A stretch of DNA of 64,000 nucleotides, from contig VWZS01004484.1 in NCBI GenBank assembly GCA_013397075.1, positions 1,862,033 to 1,926,032 on the forward strand, in the 5' to 3' direction. The DNA comes from Rhabdornis inornatus. Taxonomy: Eukaryota > Chordata > Aves > Passeriformes > Rhabdornithidae. Each line of letters begins with the position of its first letter. Position 1 is the stretch's first letter. This document shows, piece by piece, positions 34,501 through 49,400 of the stretch. The notes beneath the pieces were generated by a model. That model had not been told where the DNA came from and searched no databases. It saw only the letters and a list, made by a program, of their open reading frames with translations. The translations under genes were made by a program, and so were the position numbers.

Positions 34501-36150
34501 TCAGGATGACATCTGGTGGCATCTCAGCAGCTGGGCACAAGTGTCCTGAGGCTCACCTCCAGGTGGGCACACCTTGAATCCCAGCCACCTGCTTGCTGCA
34601 GCAGTGCCCAGAGTACTCAGCCAACCTTGTATTCCAGGAAAACATCTGCTAAACCCCAGCATCTGCCAGAGCACAACCAGACTCACTCTTCTCTCAAAAA
34701 AAAACCCTTTCTTGGTAAAGCCTAAAGGAAACTACCAGTTAAATACAGCCCTTTGCAAAAACCTGTGTAATTCCTTCCAAATCTATGGTCTAGGAAAGGA
34801 GTAAGGCAGGAAAAGGAGTTCAGGGATGAAACCAGGCCCGACTGGGGCCAGAAAGGATGGAAAATTCACAACCAGCATCTGTTAAAGGCAACTGATGCCC
34901 TAATGCCAACCCCACCACAGCATCAGATTTCTGTATCTCACACCCACCATACAAGGCAGGTGTTCAGGAACCAGAGGCAGGTACGGAATACCTATCACAC
35001 CTTCTGTAGCGATCCAGCTTGCCAGCCCTTGGGGAGAGGAAATGCACTGGGGTTTTGTTTTCCTTCACACACTGGCTGAAGTAAAAAGCTACTGCATGAC
35101 TACAGGTATGAACCTGTGCTGGATGCTCACCACCGTGGGCTAAAGGGAAAACATGTCAGCAAAGACCAGAGCAGCTGTGCCTGACTGGGAAATGTCCACT
35201 TCGAAGTCAGATCCAGACGGTGCAAAACCAAGCCGGATGCTGAGTAATGCGGCCGTCATTGCCTACATCGGCGGGGCACTTACAGGCAGGACACTGCTCC
35301 CGGGGTCCAAGGGGGAGTTCTGGTGCCCTTTGACTTCACAGGCGTTTCTAGTTCTGGCAGCTCAAATCCAAGGCTGCTGCCAGTAAAAACTTGGCACAGT
35401 GCAACTGTTGAAATCCATGGATTATCTTATGAGGCTGGAATCCCAGTGCCTGCCCTGCCATCGCTCAAGGGTGGAAGCAGGACACACAGCACTGGCTGTG
35501 GGATCCCCTGGCCAGGGTGTAGAGGAGGCACCTGGCACATTTCCAATTACCTCTGTCAGGATATGGGGTGTACAAATGCTTGGATGGGCGAGGGCTGCTG
35601 GGCAGTTCTGTGCTTTGTTTCTGTGGAGAATCTTGCAGGCAGATAAGGCTCCTCCAGCCTTGTGGTCTTCGGCCTCAGCTCCAGTGGAGAGCTCTGATTC
35701 AGCCCAAAAACAAGTGGATCTCATTGCCATCACTCAGCACCACAATGTCTGAAGTCTGAAACCTAAAGCACCCTCTTCACCAACTGCCATTAATGCTGGA
35801 GAGTCTGAATGGCTTAAGTGCAGCTCTGTTTCCTAGGGGAAAATAGAGACATTTTCAGCTCTTGCACATGCAGAAGTTCCCCATTCATGCAGAGCTGCTG
35901 CTCCACAGGGACTACAAGAACTCTTAGTGAATGATTTCATTTGCCCCCTGTAACCCTGGGCAGACTGCAAGGCACAGGCCTCTGAGTGTGAGCTGGGGCA
36001 GCAAGGGAACACCAGAGTGCCAGCTGATGGCAGGAGCTAAATGGGGCCTTAGGCATCACACCTCCAGCAGCACTGCACTAATCATCTCAACATCCACGCA
36101 GTGCATTCAGCCAGGCCCTCTGAATAAGGTTACATGTGATCCCTAGCTGG
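34501..36150. other. Intergenic segment of higher GC, unassigned
   Basis: Clearly richer in GC than its flanks, with a few CpG around 35200-35310. Several overlapping ORFs of 60-117 codons exist in different frames. None shows a domain, a good splice pattern or a shared reading frame, so no gene is called. Confidence 0.5.
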
Positions 36151-37484
36151 CTGCAGATTTTTATAAACACACTTGCATGTCTGGACATGCTTAACACAAT
36201 TCCATTCACTTCTCAGATCATTGGGTTCAATGTTCACATCTTCAGTGCACAGCTGGTACCAGATTATTCTGCTTTGATAAGTTTAGTGTTAGAAAGGGAA
36301 GCAAAGGAGACTTGCTTACAGATAAAGGCATATGGATAAAAAAGGTGCTCTCCAGCACTAACATAGATTCAAATTATAATTCATGAATAGCTAAATAATC
36401 ACAAACATCACCAAGCCAAGGGGCTGCTCAGAATACAGAGCAAAGGTTAAGAACTGCTCTGAAGTAATGCTGTGCAAGGAGCATCTATTATTTTTTCACT
36501 GTATGTAAGCACAGCACATCTCCTGTGGTTCTGGATAGCTTAAGTAGTCTTGCAATGCAGTGAGATGCAGCTGGCTTCCTTATTAATAACTTCTCATTGC
36601 TAAGGACCGAGACAAGCTCCTCCCACACCTTTTAACAGCTTACTGCACAGCAGTCACACAAATCAAGTCCTGCCCTCCTGCCTGATCACAAGAAGTGTCT
36701 CAAGGGCTCCACTCATTGAGAACACCTGAGAGGTGTGAAGAGATCTGCACTGCACAGCCCATAATTCAAGCAAGCCCAAACTCTTGCTATGCAACACTCT
36801 AACAGAACCACTGGCAAACACAAAGTTGTATTTAAAAGCTTCAAAAAATGAATGTATCTAATTTGGGGTCTCCAGCTTCAGAGGAAAAATCCACCAGCAT
36901 CTCTGAAGATTCCCATGAGTATTCCCCATTACCACTGTCCCTGATAAACAGAGTAGCACATAAGCCAAGTTCCAAACAGCATCAAGGTTCCTTCACAGGA
37001 TTTTTAGCTGCATTGTCTCTGGACTCTGCTGCTGTAGATGTAAAAAATTAGGTTTACAAATCTGGGAGAAGAATAAGTTCCCAAATATCACAGGAACAAC
37101 TGGAGTGTGCCAGCTCTTCACATAAAGCAGGCAAAGGACCAGGACCTTCCCATGTCCAGAGAGAAAAATGCAGAGTTCCCTGGTGCCACTGCATGACTGA
37201 CTGAAATGGAAGAAGCAAAAATAACATGAGAAAACATTAAAACACACACTGAAGAGACTACAGGAGTCCCAGTCCCAGCAGGGGAAGACAAAGCTTCCTT
37301 GCACCAGAACCAGACAGTTTCTGCTGAGATGTCCTAGCAACTCCCATGCTCGAGAGCTTACGGGAAAGAGATGGGCTGAAAAAATCTAAAACAAAACCAT
37401 CACTTCTTCAATTTCTCTTCTACTTAAAATAACTGGACTTTAAATATAAACCTTGTAAATAACTCTGATTGCATCAAATTTATT

Positions 37485-37522
37485 CATCCTTCCTCATCTG
37501 TCTCATCCTTCCTCATCTGTCT
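37485..37522. repeat. 19-bp perfect tandem duplication
   Basis: CATCCTTCCTCATCTGTCT occurs twice in direct succession in the intergenic region. Confidence 0.9.
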
Positions 37523-38260
37523 GTGAGCAGAATTAGCTCACCAGTATTCACTCTTTACCAATCCTTCAGGCCAGCCTGCTTTTCTCAGCTGCTGTGGCCT
37601 TGTTGAAAAGGAAATATTGGTGGTTTTCTTACTGGTTGCTCTGCAATGCTGTCAGTGATGCAGAGACTGATAGAGAACCTCAAGTTGGGTGTAACCCTGC
37701 AAAGCCTTGTGCCAAAATATTACCGTTAACATTTCACAGCTCATGTTTTGAAAAATTTTTGGATGCATAAACAATGTTGTCCTTCAACAGATGAGGCTCT
37801 AGGACAGAAGTGGTTTGTGTTCACCAGCCCAAATGCACAGCGAGGTAATATCATGGTGTTTTTACTACCTGTAGTAGCTTTACTACAGACAAGCAAAGAG
37901 CCATTAGCAATTACCAAAAAGCCACATCTAATGAAAGCCAGTCACAACCTTGCTAAAAAACTCCAACTGCCTTAAAATTGAGCACCTCAGCTAATCAAAA
38001 TCTCTCCTAATCATAGAAAAGTTCTCAGCAGATACTACAAGTAATAGCAAAAGCTAAGTTTTATTTAGTGCTCACGTAACCCAAATGGTCCTGATATGGA
38101 TTTGAAAATTATAAACAGGACAGAAGGGCCCACTGCAGAATGAATTACCACAGCATGTAAAAACGCACCAGCAGAGAGCTAAAGGAACAGGCTAAACTTA
38201 GCTAAGAATCAGCTTTTTGGAGAAGTAAAGTTGTTTTTTGGGCAGTCAGGTTCAGCAGTG

Positions 38261-38299
38261 AAATTCAGCACCACCATTAGAAATTCAGCACCAGATTAG
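38261..38299. repeat. Imperfect 20-bp tandem duplication
   Basis: AAATTCAGCACCACCATTAG is followed directly by AAATTCAGCACCAGATTAG. Intergenic. Confidence 0.85.
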
Positions 38300-41200
38300 C
38301 CCCTGTCTGTTTACAAAGCCCTGCTGGTTATCTAAATAAACCACAGAGTACTGTTTTTGCTCCCATCCTGTGTGCTGGAAAGGAATTAATAGAAAATAAC
38401 AATCACCAAATCTCCAGCCTGAAACTGGAATTTAAGCCCGTCATGCTAAAGTCTGAGACATTTTCATGAGTAAATTGCCCATTTCCACAAGTTTTTGCAG
38501 TATTTTGACAAAGTTCTTTGACCACCTAAAGCTGAGCTGAGAAAAATACGATGGATGTTTGTTCCACTTGGCAAACCCCAAACTCCCACTTTTCTGTCAT
38601 CATTTGTGTTTTTCAACAAATGCTTCTGATACTCAGATGCACATCCAGACAACATCTTCAAGTAAGATATTTGGTCCCAATTACACTGAAGTCAAAGTCT
38701 GAGCTTTATGTACCTGAGCATCAACTTCTTAGCCACCTCTCAATGACAGCAATAACCTTTCCTCTGACTACAGTAAACCCTTTTCCCCCCACTCACAATA
38801 ACTCTGAGTACTGCTACAAAGACCTTGATTTTAGTCTACAAACACAAGCAGCTACTTCTTTCCTTTCAAGTCCTCTCCAGCCTGTCTTTACTGCCAGGAA
38901 TCAGCCTCGCTACACTTCCAGATCTGTTTGCTTTTCCTCTCAAATTGGCCTTTTGTCACTTGGCAGGAGTTTGCTTCTTGCACGGAACGACTTCGTTTTG
39001 CTCTTTCAACTCTTTCTCCAGAGTACTCCTTTGTTGGGATGTCATTAGAGGTAAATACAACAAAGACAGTGAAATGCACAACTACAGGAAAGGATTCCAA
39101 CACCATTTTCTGTACAGACTATCTAAAAAATTAGCTTTGGAAGCTATTAAACACATTCCAATATAACATCATGTTGGTAAACAGCCCTTTCATAATGATT
39201 TCCCTTATGAGAGGGTTGGTTATTGAGCTGTTTTTTTCCAGTTTGTAAAACTCTCTCCAGATAAACTCTATTCCATTACAGACAAAGGTGTGTGTGCTTG
39301 GATTTTAGGATCTGTTCTACAATGTGCTCCTGGGGGAAGAACAGGGAGTTCCTCTGGCTCACAATCTTATATATTATCTTACAAGGAATGCACTGGTACC
39401 ACACCAGAACCTGTGATGGAGAAGTATTCTCGAATGTATGAACATTGCTACCAAAAAAACGGAATTTTAGCTGGCAGGGTTGACTGGAGGAGCCCTTGTT
39501 GCTCCATGGAAGGGGACAGTGACAGAAAGGAAGGACCCACTGGCATCAGATGGCCCAATGAGACTTGCCATGAATATCAGATGCTGCCACCAGCACTTGC
39601 AGGTTTCAAATGCTGGTCACAGTGACAAAAATTCCCTAGGTCAGAGACGTCCATGAACATGAGGGACTCAGCAGTACCAAACCCCCAGGAGTCACAGACA
39701 GACCTGTGGTAAAATTTAAATCAGAAAGAGCATCCACAAACACCAGGTCATGTTTACTTTACACCATGGATGTATGGACTTAGTTCAAGTGGGAGCTGTC
39801 AACAACTCCTGACAACATCCAGAGCAGCTACTTCAAGAACATGAGCACTTATCAATGCACCCTCAAGCCCACAGCACACTGGGACAACTTCAAAACAGAA
39901 ACCAGAATCAGAGTCCATATTTGCTGAAAGAGTGGACAGGTATCTTTTTAAAATATAATTGGGATTTCATTATTTTGTTTTGATTTTTCTTAAGCTATCA
40001 GAACATAGAGCACCAAAAAGCTCTGCTACTTAGCAAGGAATCCTGCAGTTACAGATTTGAGCTTAGTTCTGAACTTCTGGGATGAAATTCCATTTTTTTC
40101 AGTGCTGCCTCCACCACAAAAAGAATATGTACTTGTAGTGTTTAAAAGACTGTTGGCAGAAATAAGGATATATTAATTAACTTAATCAAATTAATTAATT
40201 AATAAAATGAGAGTTAATGTTCTCACACAGAGATGAAAAAAGCTCCCTATGGATACCTGAGCAAAGCATTGCCTACATGCCATGAATTCTTATTTTTTAT
40301 TAGTTATTATACATTTTCACCTGGAGTATTACATCCTGTGTCCTCATGTTCCAAGTGAGCTGTAGATCCTCTTCTAGAGAGACTGACATGAAAAACAACC
40401 ATTGCTATTGCCTGAATGGTCACAGGTTAGGTAGCCATCTTCTATTGAAAGACGTTCTCAGAAGATTGAGATTTCAGATTAAATCTGTTGTATTTTAACA
40501 ACAACAAAAAAATTCAAATATTTTGAGAGTTATAATTTCTGTGTCTGTAGCAGAACTTATATGTCAGTTATTCAGTCAATTTTCTACTCCAGTTTTCATA
40601 GACAGGTTTTGTAAGTAAAGATAATCTTTATTTTCCTTTACCTATTATGCAGTGGTTGTTTATTTTTAAGGTGTTCTGGTCCTGCATTAAATGCATTTAC
40701 TTTAATAAGATGAGCAACAGTACTTGTAAATCAGAACATCTGGAAATGCCTGCAATCTGCCAGACAATCTTGTGCAAGAGTAATCACTCCAAATAAATGT
40801 TATTTGCAATGCTCTTTAATATTATGCCAGATAAAGAGATTATAAAAATGTAAAAGGCATAAAAGGATGGGAGTAACATCATACCCCTGAAATCATCACC
40901 AAGTATCCATATTTTCTGACGTTCACATATGAATCACAAGCAAACTGCTGTCCTGGCAGGACTCAAAGGTCCCAGAAGGGGAACATGCATGATGTTCACG
41001 TGGGAAAAAAAGGAAACAGAAAAATAGAGTAAAACCTACAGATTATCGTGTTCTATGGACAACTTAATTGTTCAAGGGAGTGTTCATAGATTAACTGAGA
41101 CAATTAAGAGTGATGCTTTTGAATTAAATTGCTTTCATTAACAAATAAAGAGTTGGAACAGAGTTCAAAAGAACATCATCATGATATTATTTATCACTAG

Positions 41201-42600
41201 GCCAATACCAATATTTCCTTTCATTAGAACATAAAGTATAAGGTTATAAGGAGGAACTAATGGCAAATATCTACACTTTCTCACTCTTCACTATTTAATG
41301 ATGTGATTTTGCTACAAACTAGGCAAGCTGCTTTTAAATTATCTTGTATTAACCTAAAGTAGTGTTTCAGAGAGATCATCTTTGTCATTGAGATATGTTT
41401 AAATTTTAGCTTTAGTTTCAAAACTGGGTTAAAAGGCAATCTAGTACTGTGATCAAAATGCTCTAACAGCAACTACAATTATCTGTTTAAACATTGCTTC
41501 TGAAATTAAAAACACCCAAAACAAACCACTGGTTGGGAAGCTGCTCAACAGCTTCCCAAGGAATGAATATTTTTCACAATTTTATTCACAGAAAGCTGCA
41601 GATGCTATACACCTTATCTTTTACAACTACTGGAATGATTTTTCTGATTCTTATTCTCATCAAAATTTACCTAAATTTCACAGTTAGCAAGAGAAACCAA
41701 TAATTGAATGACAGAGCTCACAGACTTGGAAGGACAAATTTCAGAAGGGTGACTGAGGCCTTCTCCCCTCTCATCCCAAGCTACTGAGAAAGCAGAAATT
41801 ACCCTAGCAGTGGAGGGACTGAAGTAAAATATTGGAGCCATTGGCAGTTGCTCTGCAGCACCAGGAAGCTGGGAAATGAGTGTTGTTGCCTCTCCATTAA
41901 TTATGAAATGGCAAGTTTTTACTGGCTGCTCAAAGAAGACTCCAACAGACAGCTGTGATAGATGACTTAGTAAATGGAAATACATCAGATCTGTTTACAG
42001 TGAAGTAATGTCTCCAAAATAACTGTCCCTGCTCTACTGCCTGACAGCAAGAGCCTTCCAAAATCACCTCAGGTTCCTGCTACAGCCTCAGTTTCACTGC
42101 TTTCTTACAGCAATGCAGACTGAGAGGGCAGCCAGGGAGGGACACCAAGAAGGAACTCCTGCCACCAAGATCCTTCTCTCAACCTCATTCAAAAATGCAT
42201 CCAACTCCAGCTTAAAACTCATTTGTTCAGCAGGCTGTTTCCAAGTCTCAGTGATAAAATGCTTAAGAACCTTGTTGTAATTTCCTGCTATCTTACTTAC
42301 AAAGTTTTTGAAATGATTGGACTTTGGCTACTGTAGCTAAAGGTTTTACTAAACTAAAGGTTCTAATAATCCTCTTCCTCTTCGTCCCCCAGATCCTTAT
42401 TGCCTGAATATATTTAAGCACAGAAATCAAAGCCCTTCTTTGCTAGAATTAACAAACTAAACTCCTCTGTGCTTTCCTCTTGCATCTTTCCATTATTTTA
42501 TTTATTATTGCAGCCTCTTCTCATTTGTCTTACTTTCAGTAGCTTGTGCTCAGGCAGCCAAAGCTGCTCACAGTACCCTGTATCAGTCTAAAAATACTAG

Positions 42601-43450
42601 TCAAGCCCCATGGACTTTCACTGAATCCAGGCTCCTGAATTTCTGAATTGTGCTGGTCTAAATGTCACCAGAAGAGTTTGAACAGTGTGTTCACAATAAT
42701 GGGGGAGTTTTATCTGGCCACACAGTGAAGTTCACTGAGTAACCCAAGCCTTTAGGAGCAGAGCACCAGGGCGTTGCCATGAGGTAACACAGAGTCATCA
42801 GCCCCAGCCAGAGCCCTGGAACAGAATGTTATGAATATAACATCAACCTGAAAATGGTGCCAAACTTCTGCAATCCTTGCAAATTCCACAGCCATCTCCC
42901 CCATCCCTCAGGATTCCCAAAGACAAAAACACTTAAGCCTATCTGCTGGCAGGGAGGGCTATTCCCAGCCCCTCCATGAGCGAGTATTCCAGGCAGTGCC
43001 TGCTGCCCACGGCCTGGTAGCTGCTCACTGACGCCAAATCCTCCTTGGGCTCTCATGTCCTGTGTCTGCAGCCTAGCCCATTCCCATCAACGCCCTGCTG
43101 GCCAAACAAACCAGCACATCATCTCCACCAACACTGAGGGACTCACCGAGTGCCCAGAGCCTCTCAGTCTCTGCTTACGCCTTCCAGCATCTGCTTGACC
43201 TTCACTGCCCAGGTTCAACTTGCCTCCTGCTAAGTTCTCATTAATGCCATATCTAAAATTCACCTGAACTGGCCCCATTTATCACTGGATCTAATAATGC
43301 AGCTGGTTAAAACACAAGGCCACCCCTGGCATGGTGCACCCTCTAGTCACCTGTATTTCAGTAAACTTGAGGTGAAACAGAAGGGCTTATCCCATATGGA
43401 CACCACCTACAAACCAGGATAGTCCAGTAACAGTGCCGGTCTGTCCTTCA
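42601..43450. other. Intergenic segment of moderate GC, unassigned
   Basis: Slightly GC-enriched, with small ORFs on both strands that look like chance. No repeat family identified. Confidence 0.5.
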
Positions 43451-46400
43451 TGTTTTCTACCTCAGGAATACTGCAAAGAAACACCACAAACATCTCAGCA
43501 AAGCCTCAAGACAACATTCAGGATTTGTACATATTCTGAAACCGCTGTGAAACTCCTGGGAATTTAAAAGCATCCTAAGGTTTAAAATTTATTATATGGG
43601 GAAAAAATGCTTGAATGCTTTGTGGCTTTTCACTTAAAAGGAATAAGCTGGAATACATTCCAATAACATTTATTATTTTATGTACATATTTTACTGACAT
43701 AAATAACTAATTTAGGAAATTTTCCTAGTTAAATGATCCTTTCTTAGGATTATTTAAGTAGCTACTTGTTGCAAGGTCCTAAAGGAAATATTTATCATCA
43801 CTTTTATAAAGTACTGCAAATAACTGAGTTTTCCTGTTTGGTCTTCACTCTGGGCAAAATATGCACAATCGATATTCAAGCTTCATCAGAGTTTGATATA
43901 AGCTTAGAAAAATATCCTATATTATCTGTGTTCTATTTCAGAAATAAACCCCTTTAACCTAGCCTATGCTCACATCTCTAGCATTTGTATGCAAAAATCA
44001 CTGTAATGCACTGAATGTAAGCCCCAAATGGATTTGGAATTTAAATATTTATGGGTGACATCTGAAACACTTTGCTTATAAAACTAATTTTACTCAAGCC
44101 AAAGTCACAAATTTATCTTTCTCTAGCCTTAATGAAGCTAAAAAATATTCATAGAAACAGATGAGACTATGTAGCACATTAAAAATGTCAAACATGCCCA
44201 AAACACAAGGAGAAGCAACTTATCTCTATTTATAATTTAGATCTTTCTAGTTTAAACTCATCTCATACTTTCACACGAGAATGGGTTTATTAAGATAGAG
44301 TGTCTTCACAGGAACCCTTTATCTGCAAATAAAACTTGTATCTTTTTGGCCACTCTGAAATTAATTTCCAGAATTTGACAGACAGCCTGCAGTCCCACTG
44401 CTTTACCTTCTCCATCTTTAAACCTTTTCTAGCAATTCTTCCTATAGCAGATGTCCACTTTATGGATTCTACAGATCATTTTGGAAATGTGGTGTCCATA
44501 TCACAGTTACATCAAATTATTTTAATCTAAGAGTTACACTAAACACTTGAAAGGACTTGCTGTTCTCCTGAACACAGTGGTGAGTTTGGAGCATATCCTT
44601 AGTTGAAATGTATGCTATATTCTTGGAGAATTAAGAAAAAAAAGATTAATTAAAACATCAAGAGATCTGATTTTCCACTGAGTTTGGCATGAAAGGCTGA
44701 CCAAGATGCTTCCCTTTTCAGCTCCTTTTCCTTTCAGTGTATTCAGGACAACCAAGAACCCATGATCAGGTACCAGGAAAGGACCATTGTAGAATCTTTC
44801 TTTGGGCTGTTCTTCCTCATGTGGCCTCCATATTCATCTGAGAGTTCATTTTCACTGCTATTTCACATCACATATAGCCACTAAATTCCTGTGGGATTGG
44901 CTTTGGCAAGCTGTTACACTGAGATTTCCCATAAATTGTGTCTCTCCATCCTGCTCATTTCTCACATCCTGCATTGAACAGGAGCAAGAATTCAGCTGAA
45001 TCATTTACTAAAGCACAGGCAGAGCAGGGGCTCTAATGTTCATTGTCAGTATTTTGGCACATGCACCTCCACCCCATGCCAAAGGTTTTCACTCCTCAGC
45101 ATAAAAGGAAGCAATTAGCAATGTCATTTTGTTACTGACAGGATTTCTGCAAGGCCATGCTTTTTAGCAGCAGTTATTGTATACAATCATAGTTATGCAA
45201 ATTCCTTTCTTTCCAGTCTGTTGAGTCTTTATGATATTTGTTTCTCAGGCACAGCACCCATAAACACAGGATAAATGATATTCTCTTGTAAGAATATGCT
45301 TATGTCAACCCCTATTCTTTACCAGCATCCTTAGGATTTTCTCTTATTTTCTGAAAACTACCTTTGAGCAAAGGACGTTGCCAATACCCTGAGCTCAATT
45401 TTTCAGGAATAGAATTGTCTTAAGGGTGGTGCATTATTTATAATTTTCATTTTCAAACCAACTGCTTTGGTCACAAAAACATATGACTCATTCTGAAGTG
45501 ACTAAAAGAAGTCTGCCTGTAAAAAGTCCCATCCTCCAGATACATCTCTGATGATGTACTGAAACAAAACTGTTAGGTGCAGAGGGAAAGGACTTTTTCT
45601 TGTTTGGTTGCAAAGCACCTTCCTTTCCCTTTGGAAGAAGAGAAGCTTGTAAGGACAACCTGCTACTTCCCTTAAACACCTTCTCCTAGCACAAGAAGCT
45701 AGCTCCTTTACAAATGCACCTCCCTTCTGACGTCAGAATCTGACATCCAAAGCCTGTTCTAATCTTTTGGGATAAGAGAAAAAAAAAAAAAGTTCCTTCC
45801 CTGTGTCTATGCTAGAAACGGAATCTTCACAGTCCAGCCAAGGGAAATAGTCTTTCTTCAAACTAGGCTTTTATTGCAGGCAGGTATTATCTATAAACCT
45901 GTCAGTCCATCAGAGAGTGATGCAAATGGCTTGATTCTCTACTGGAAAAATTTTCTTTTCCTTGCAGTCCTCATTACAGCTCAGAGTCCCTCAAAAAGTT
46001 GAGTTAAAGAGCCATCAGCACTCAGAGAGAATACTGTGACAGAAACAGAGCAGACCATGCTTGGTGACACTGACTCATTGTCAGGTGTCAGCTACAGAAA
46101 ATACAGGAAACTGTTGCCAGATTTTGGTGTACCTTTTTCCTTGACAGTGATGCCAATCAAGGTACAAAAGCCTGTCACATGCACCTGCACTCCCATCCTG
46201 TGCCTTGGGGAAGAGAAAGGTGTTTTTTCCTGTTGCTGACTGGTGATTAAACATGTCCCACAGCACAGCAGTTGATAGCCCATATTCTTCTCCTAGACAT
46301 GCATCATGTCCATGTATTTATTCTATATGTGGGTGAATGAGCTGGGATGGAGAGATGCTTCTGTTTTCTCTCTCTGGGAACATTACAAGGATTTTCTCGC

Positions 46401-49400
46401 TGGCTGTTATTAAGGCTACAGTTTGTGATGGGTCTAGTCTAAGCCCTGGTAGGATAAGTAATACCAATAACAGCAATCAATAAAATGGATTTCTGACACT
46501 GTAGTTTCCTAAATGTTAAACCAGACTATAACATACCCATCTATGTAGTAAAAAATATTATTACATATTTAAATATCACATATTTACAGCCAAAGGTTGA
46601 CATCAGTAAAAATTATAGTCCTGTAAAGCACATGAGAAAACCAGTTCTGGGACTTCAGACTCTAAACACAAAGGCAATCCCCAATTAAAACCTAGACATG
46701 TCAACGACCACAAATCTACAGCACAGAGGGCTCCAAATTTCATAATCCTTATTTGAAATCCTCTAACCCTGATCTTGAGTACCAGATTAGACTTCTCCTA
46801 ACTCTAATCCTATCTCTGCAATCCCCAGATAATGTATATATTGATGTGCTGAATTGTTAAATCCAATCTTCCTTATAGGCAGAGATTAGTCCCTCTATAA
46901 AAGTAAAATACAAGGCTGTGGGTCATGTCTGCTGACATTTTTCGGGCTGTAGAAGCCTAAATATTGACTCCAGCCCATATCCTTAGGCTAACCTCAACAG
47001 TAAAACCAATCCTGACGGTAACATGTGAAGCAACTGAAACACACAAATCTCGAAAAATTTAGACCAAAATTGAAATATATAAATTGAACTTTAATGAAAT
47101 ACACTGAAATGCTATTACTAAGCATGTACTGAATATTATCCATAAATTTTAATATCATGAAGACCCCAAACTGAGTTTTACTGTAGAGATCAATTCCTAT
47201 GATAATGCAGAAGGTAACACCTTTGTCATCCCTCAGCCCTCCTTTTAACCTCCTAGTGCCAGAGCTCCAACACCAGAAGCCCTGACTGTGAGCCCAAACA
47301 AATGCTTAGTAATATCAGTATATTGATCAATCCCTACAGTAAATGAGAGCAACAGGGCTGTGCCAGGCACCTCCCTAAAACTGAACACCACAAAGTTGAA
47401 TCACTGATTTATAATCTAACTTTAATTCAAACCAGAAAATTAATTTGAAGTCTAGAAGGGGGATGAGTCATTTAAACAGAAAAGCTGCCAGCCCTCTTTT
47501 AACTCCTTTAAAATCCACAGAGGCTCATCTTTCCAAAGCTTGATTGGCCTTGACCCCAACCTCCAGCACAGTCACCCCTCAGGAAGGATTTGGGGACTAG
47601 TACACATCCCCAACCCCAACAGTTGTAAGTGCTGGCAGTCCATGCTGTGAAGGAGAACTGTTTAGGAGAGGTAAGGATCTCCCTGCCAGAAGGCAGCTCC
47701 TACCACCCATGCTGGTAACTACATGGACTTTCAGTTTTAGATTTCTAAAACTTAATACTCAGCTCTAACCCAAGACTTGATTACAGGAAAACAGAGGCTA
47801 ATGCCTAGAAATTTTCTGATATATCTGAAAGATATCTGGGTAACACCTACAGCTTGGGGATTTTTAAAATTTTATTTTCCCTCATCAGTTAAGGTCAAGA
47901 ATTTTGCGTTTGCTGCAGATCATTCCTGCTTCATATCAGCACTGCACAACCTCTGATATAACATAGCCCTGCTGAATAATTTACATATTTGCCATGGTTT
48001 CATTTGTAGACAGAAAATTGCTGTTATATCTGAAGTACAAACTCAGAGCTGCTGAGCCTCAGTGCCGTGCTTGGAGCTGCTGCAATCATGCTGCGCTTGT
48101 GCAACTCTTGCAGGAGGTCTGAGAAGAAAACTGATTTTTTAGAGGTAGAGTTCACATTGAAAGTATTTAAAAGACAATACAACAATTTCAAAGGTCAGTG
48201 AAACTGAAGGGGAAATGAACATTTTTTCATGTTTTAAATACCTTTACCTCTGCCAAAGAAAAGGGGATTTATCATGCTGAGACAATTCACTCTGCCAAAC
48301 ACCCAAGCAACCCTTGTTCACTGTAGGTGTCTTTTAAACAACAGAATCTGAATAGACAGAAGTACTGAACATTTCACAGGAATAATTCAGATTCCTGTAA
48401 AATAATGTTTACAGTAAAAAAGAAAGCAGGTTCCCCTAGCCTCTAGAAGCTTTAACCAAAGCTTTCTCCACTACTTCTAATTTACAGTATTCAATATTGC
48501 CAGGAGAGTATTTTGTACAAGAGCTTGTTATTTGACCTTTGAGAGCTGCCTCTTGAGTGCACATCAGAAGCTACTATTCAGTTCTCACTCTGAAGTCAAG
48601 CAACAGCAAAGTTCCGCAAAAGAAAAAAAAAATCCTCTTCTCAGAGCAGCATACATTAAAATCTACTCCTCACTCTTCTGTACAATTATGCTGATCCAGG
48701 AGGTCTCCCCCCTTGCATATACACATTCAAACAGATTAATTTTGCATGAGTACATAAGAAGTGAAAGCTTGAAAATGTGTTAAAAGAATTATTTATAGTA
48801 TCCTGAGTGTGATGTCTAAGAAAGATGATTCTTCATGTTACAAGAAAATTACTTCATACAAAGTCTGAAAAACCCTGTCTGACACATTTTCACTGCTCTT
48901 TTGCCAAACTGAGGGTGTTATTTGTCAGCCATATGAGAAATGGTGACTGTTTCTGGGAGCCATCTGTCCTGAAGGGGTAATGACAGAACTAAACTGAAAG
49001 AGCGGTCTGAATCTTTCATTCCCAAGATTTCCAGGAGCCAGTGCAAATTCAGCTCCTACAATTGAACTGAGATTTCTGGTTTAACTACTAAGCATAATTT
49101 CCTACATTACAGACAGACATTTATAACTTCTTGTTCTCTTAGGTTTACCTTTCTCATGTTAATTTTCTTAATTCTTCTTATCCTGGGCCATTTTTCACAT
49201 TAATCAAATGTTGCTTGACTTTTTTTCTTTATATAGTTAAATCTCTTGTTTTCTTGCAGCTATGATTCAATAGAATTAGTCTATACACTATACGAATAAA
49301 ATAACAAACAATATTAAATATATTTCATTTTGTGAGACGTTTTTTATGAAACAGTCAGTACTCACTTTTATCAGCTATCTGTATTCAAATCTATAATAAT

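Larger units (their letters stand above)
36151..42600. other. Intergenic, AT-rich, nothing recognised
   Basis: Holds two small tandem duplications (37485, 38261) and a TTAATTAA-rich patch near 40170-40205. No gene or CR1 fragment seen. The longest ORF (38551-39048, 165 codons) has no recognisable domain. Confidence 0.7.

Noticed and set aside
38551..39048. 165-codon open frame in the intergenic region
   Set aside because: No domain, no coherent splice sites or promoter, ordinary AT-rich composition; expected by chance in 20 kb.
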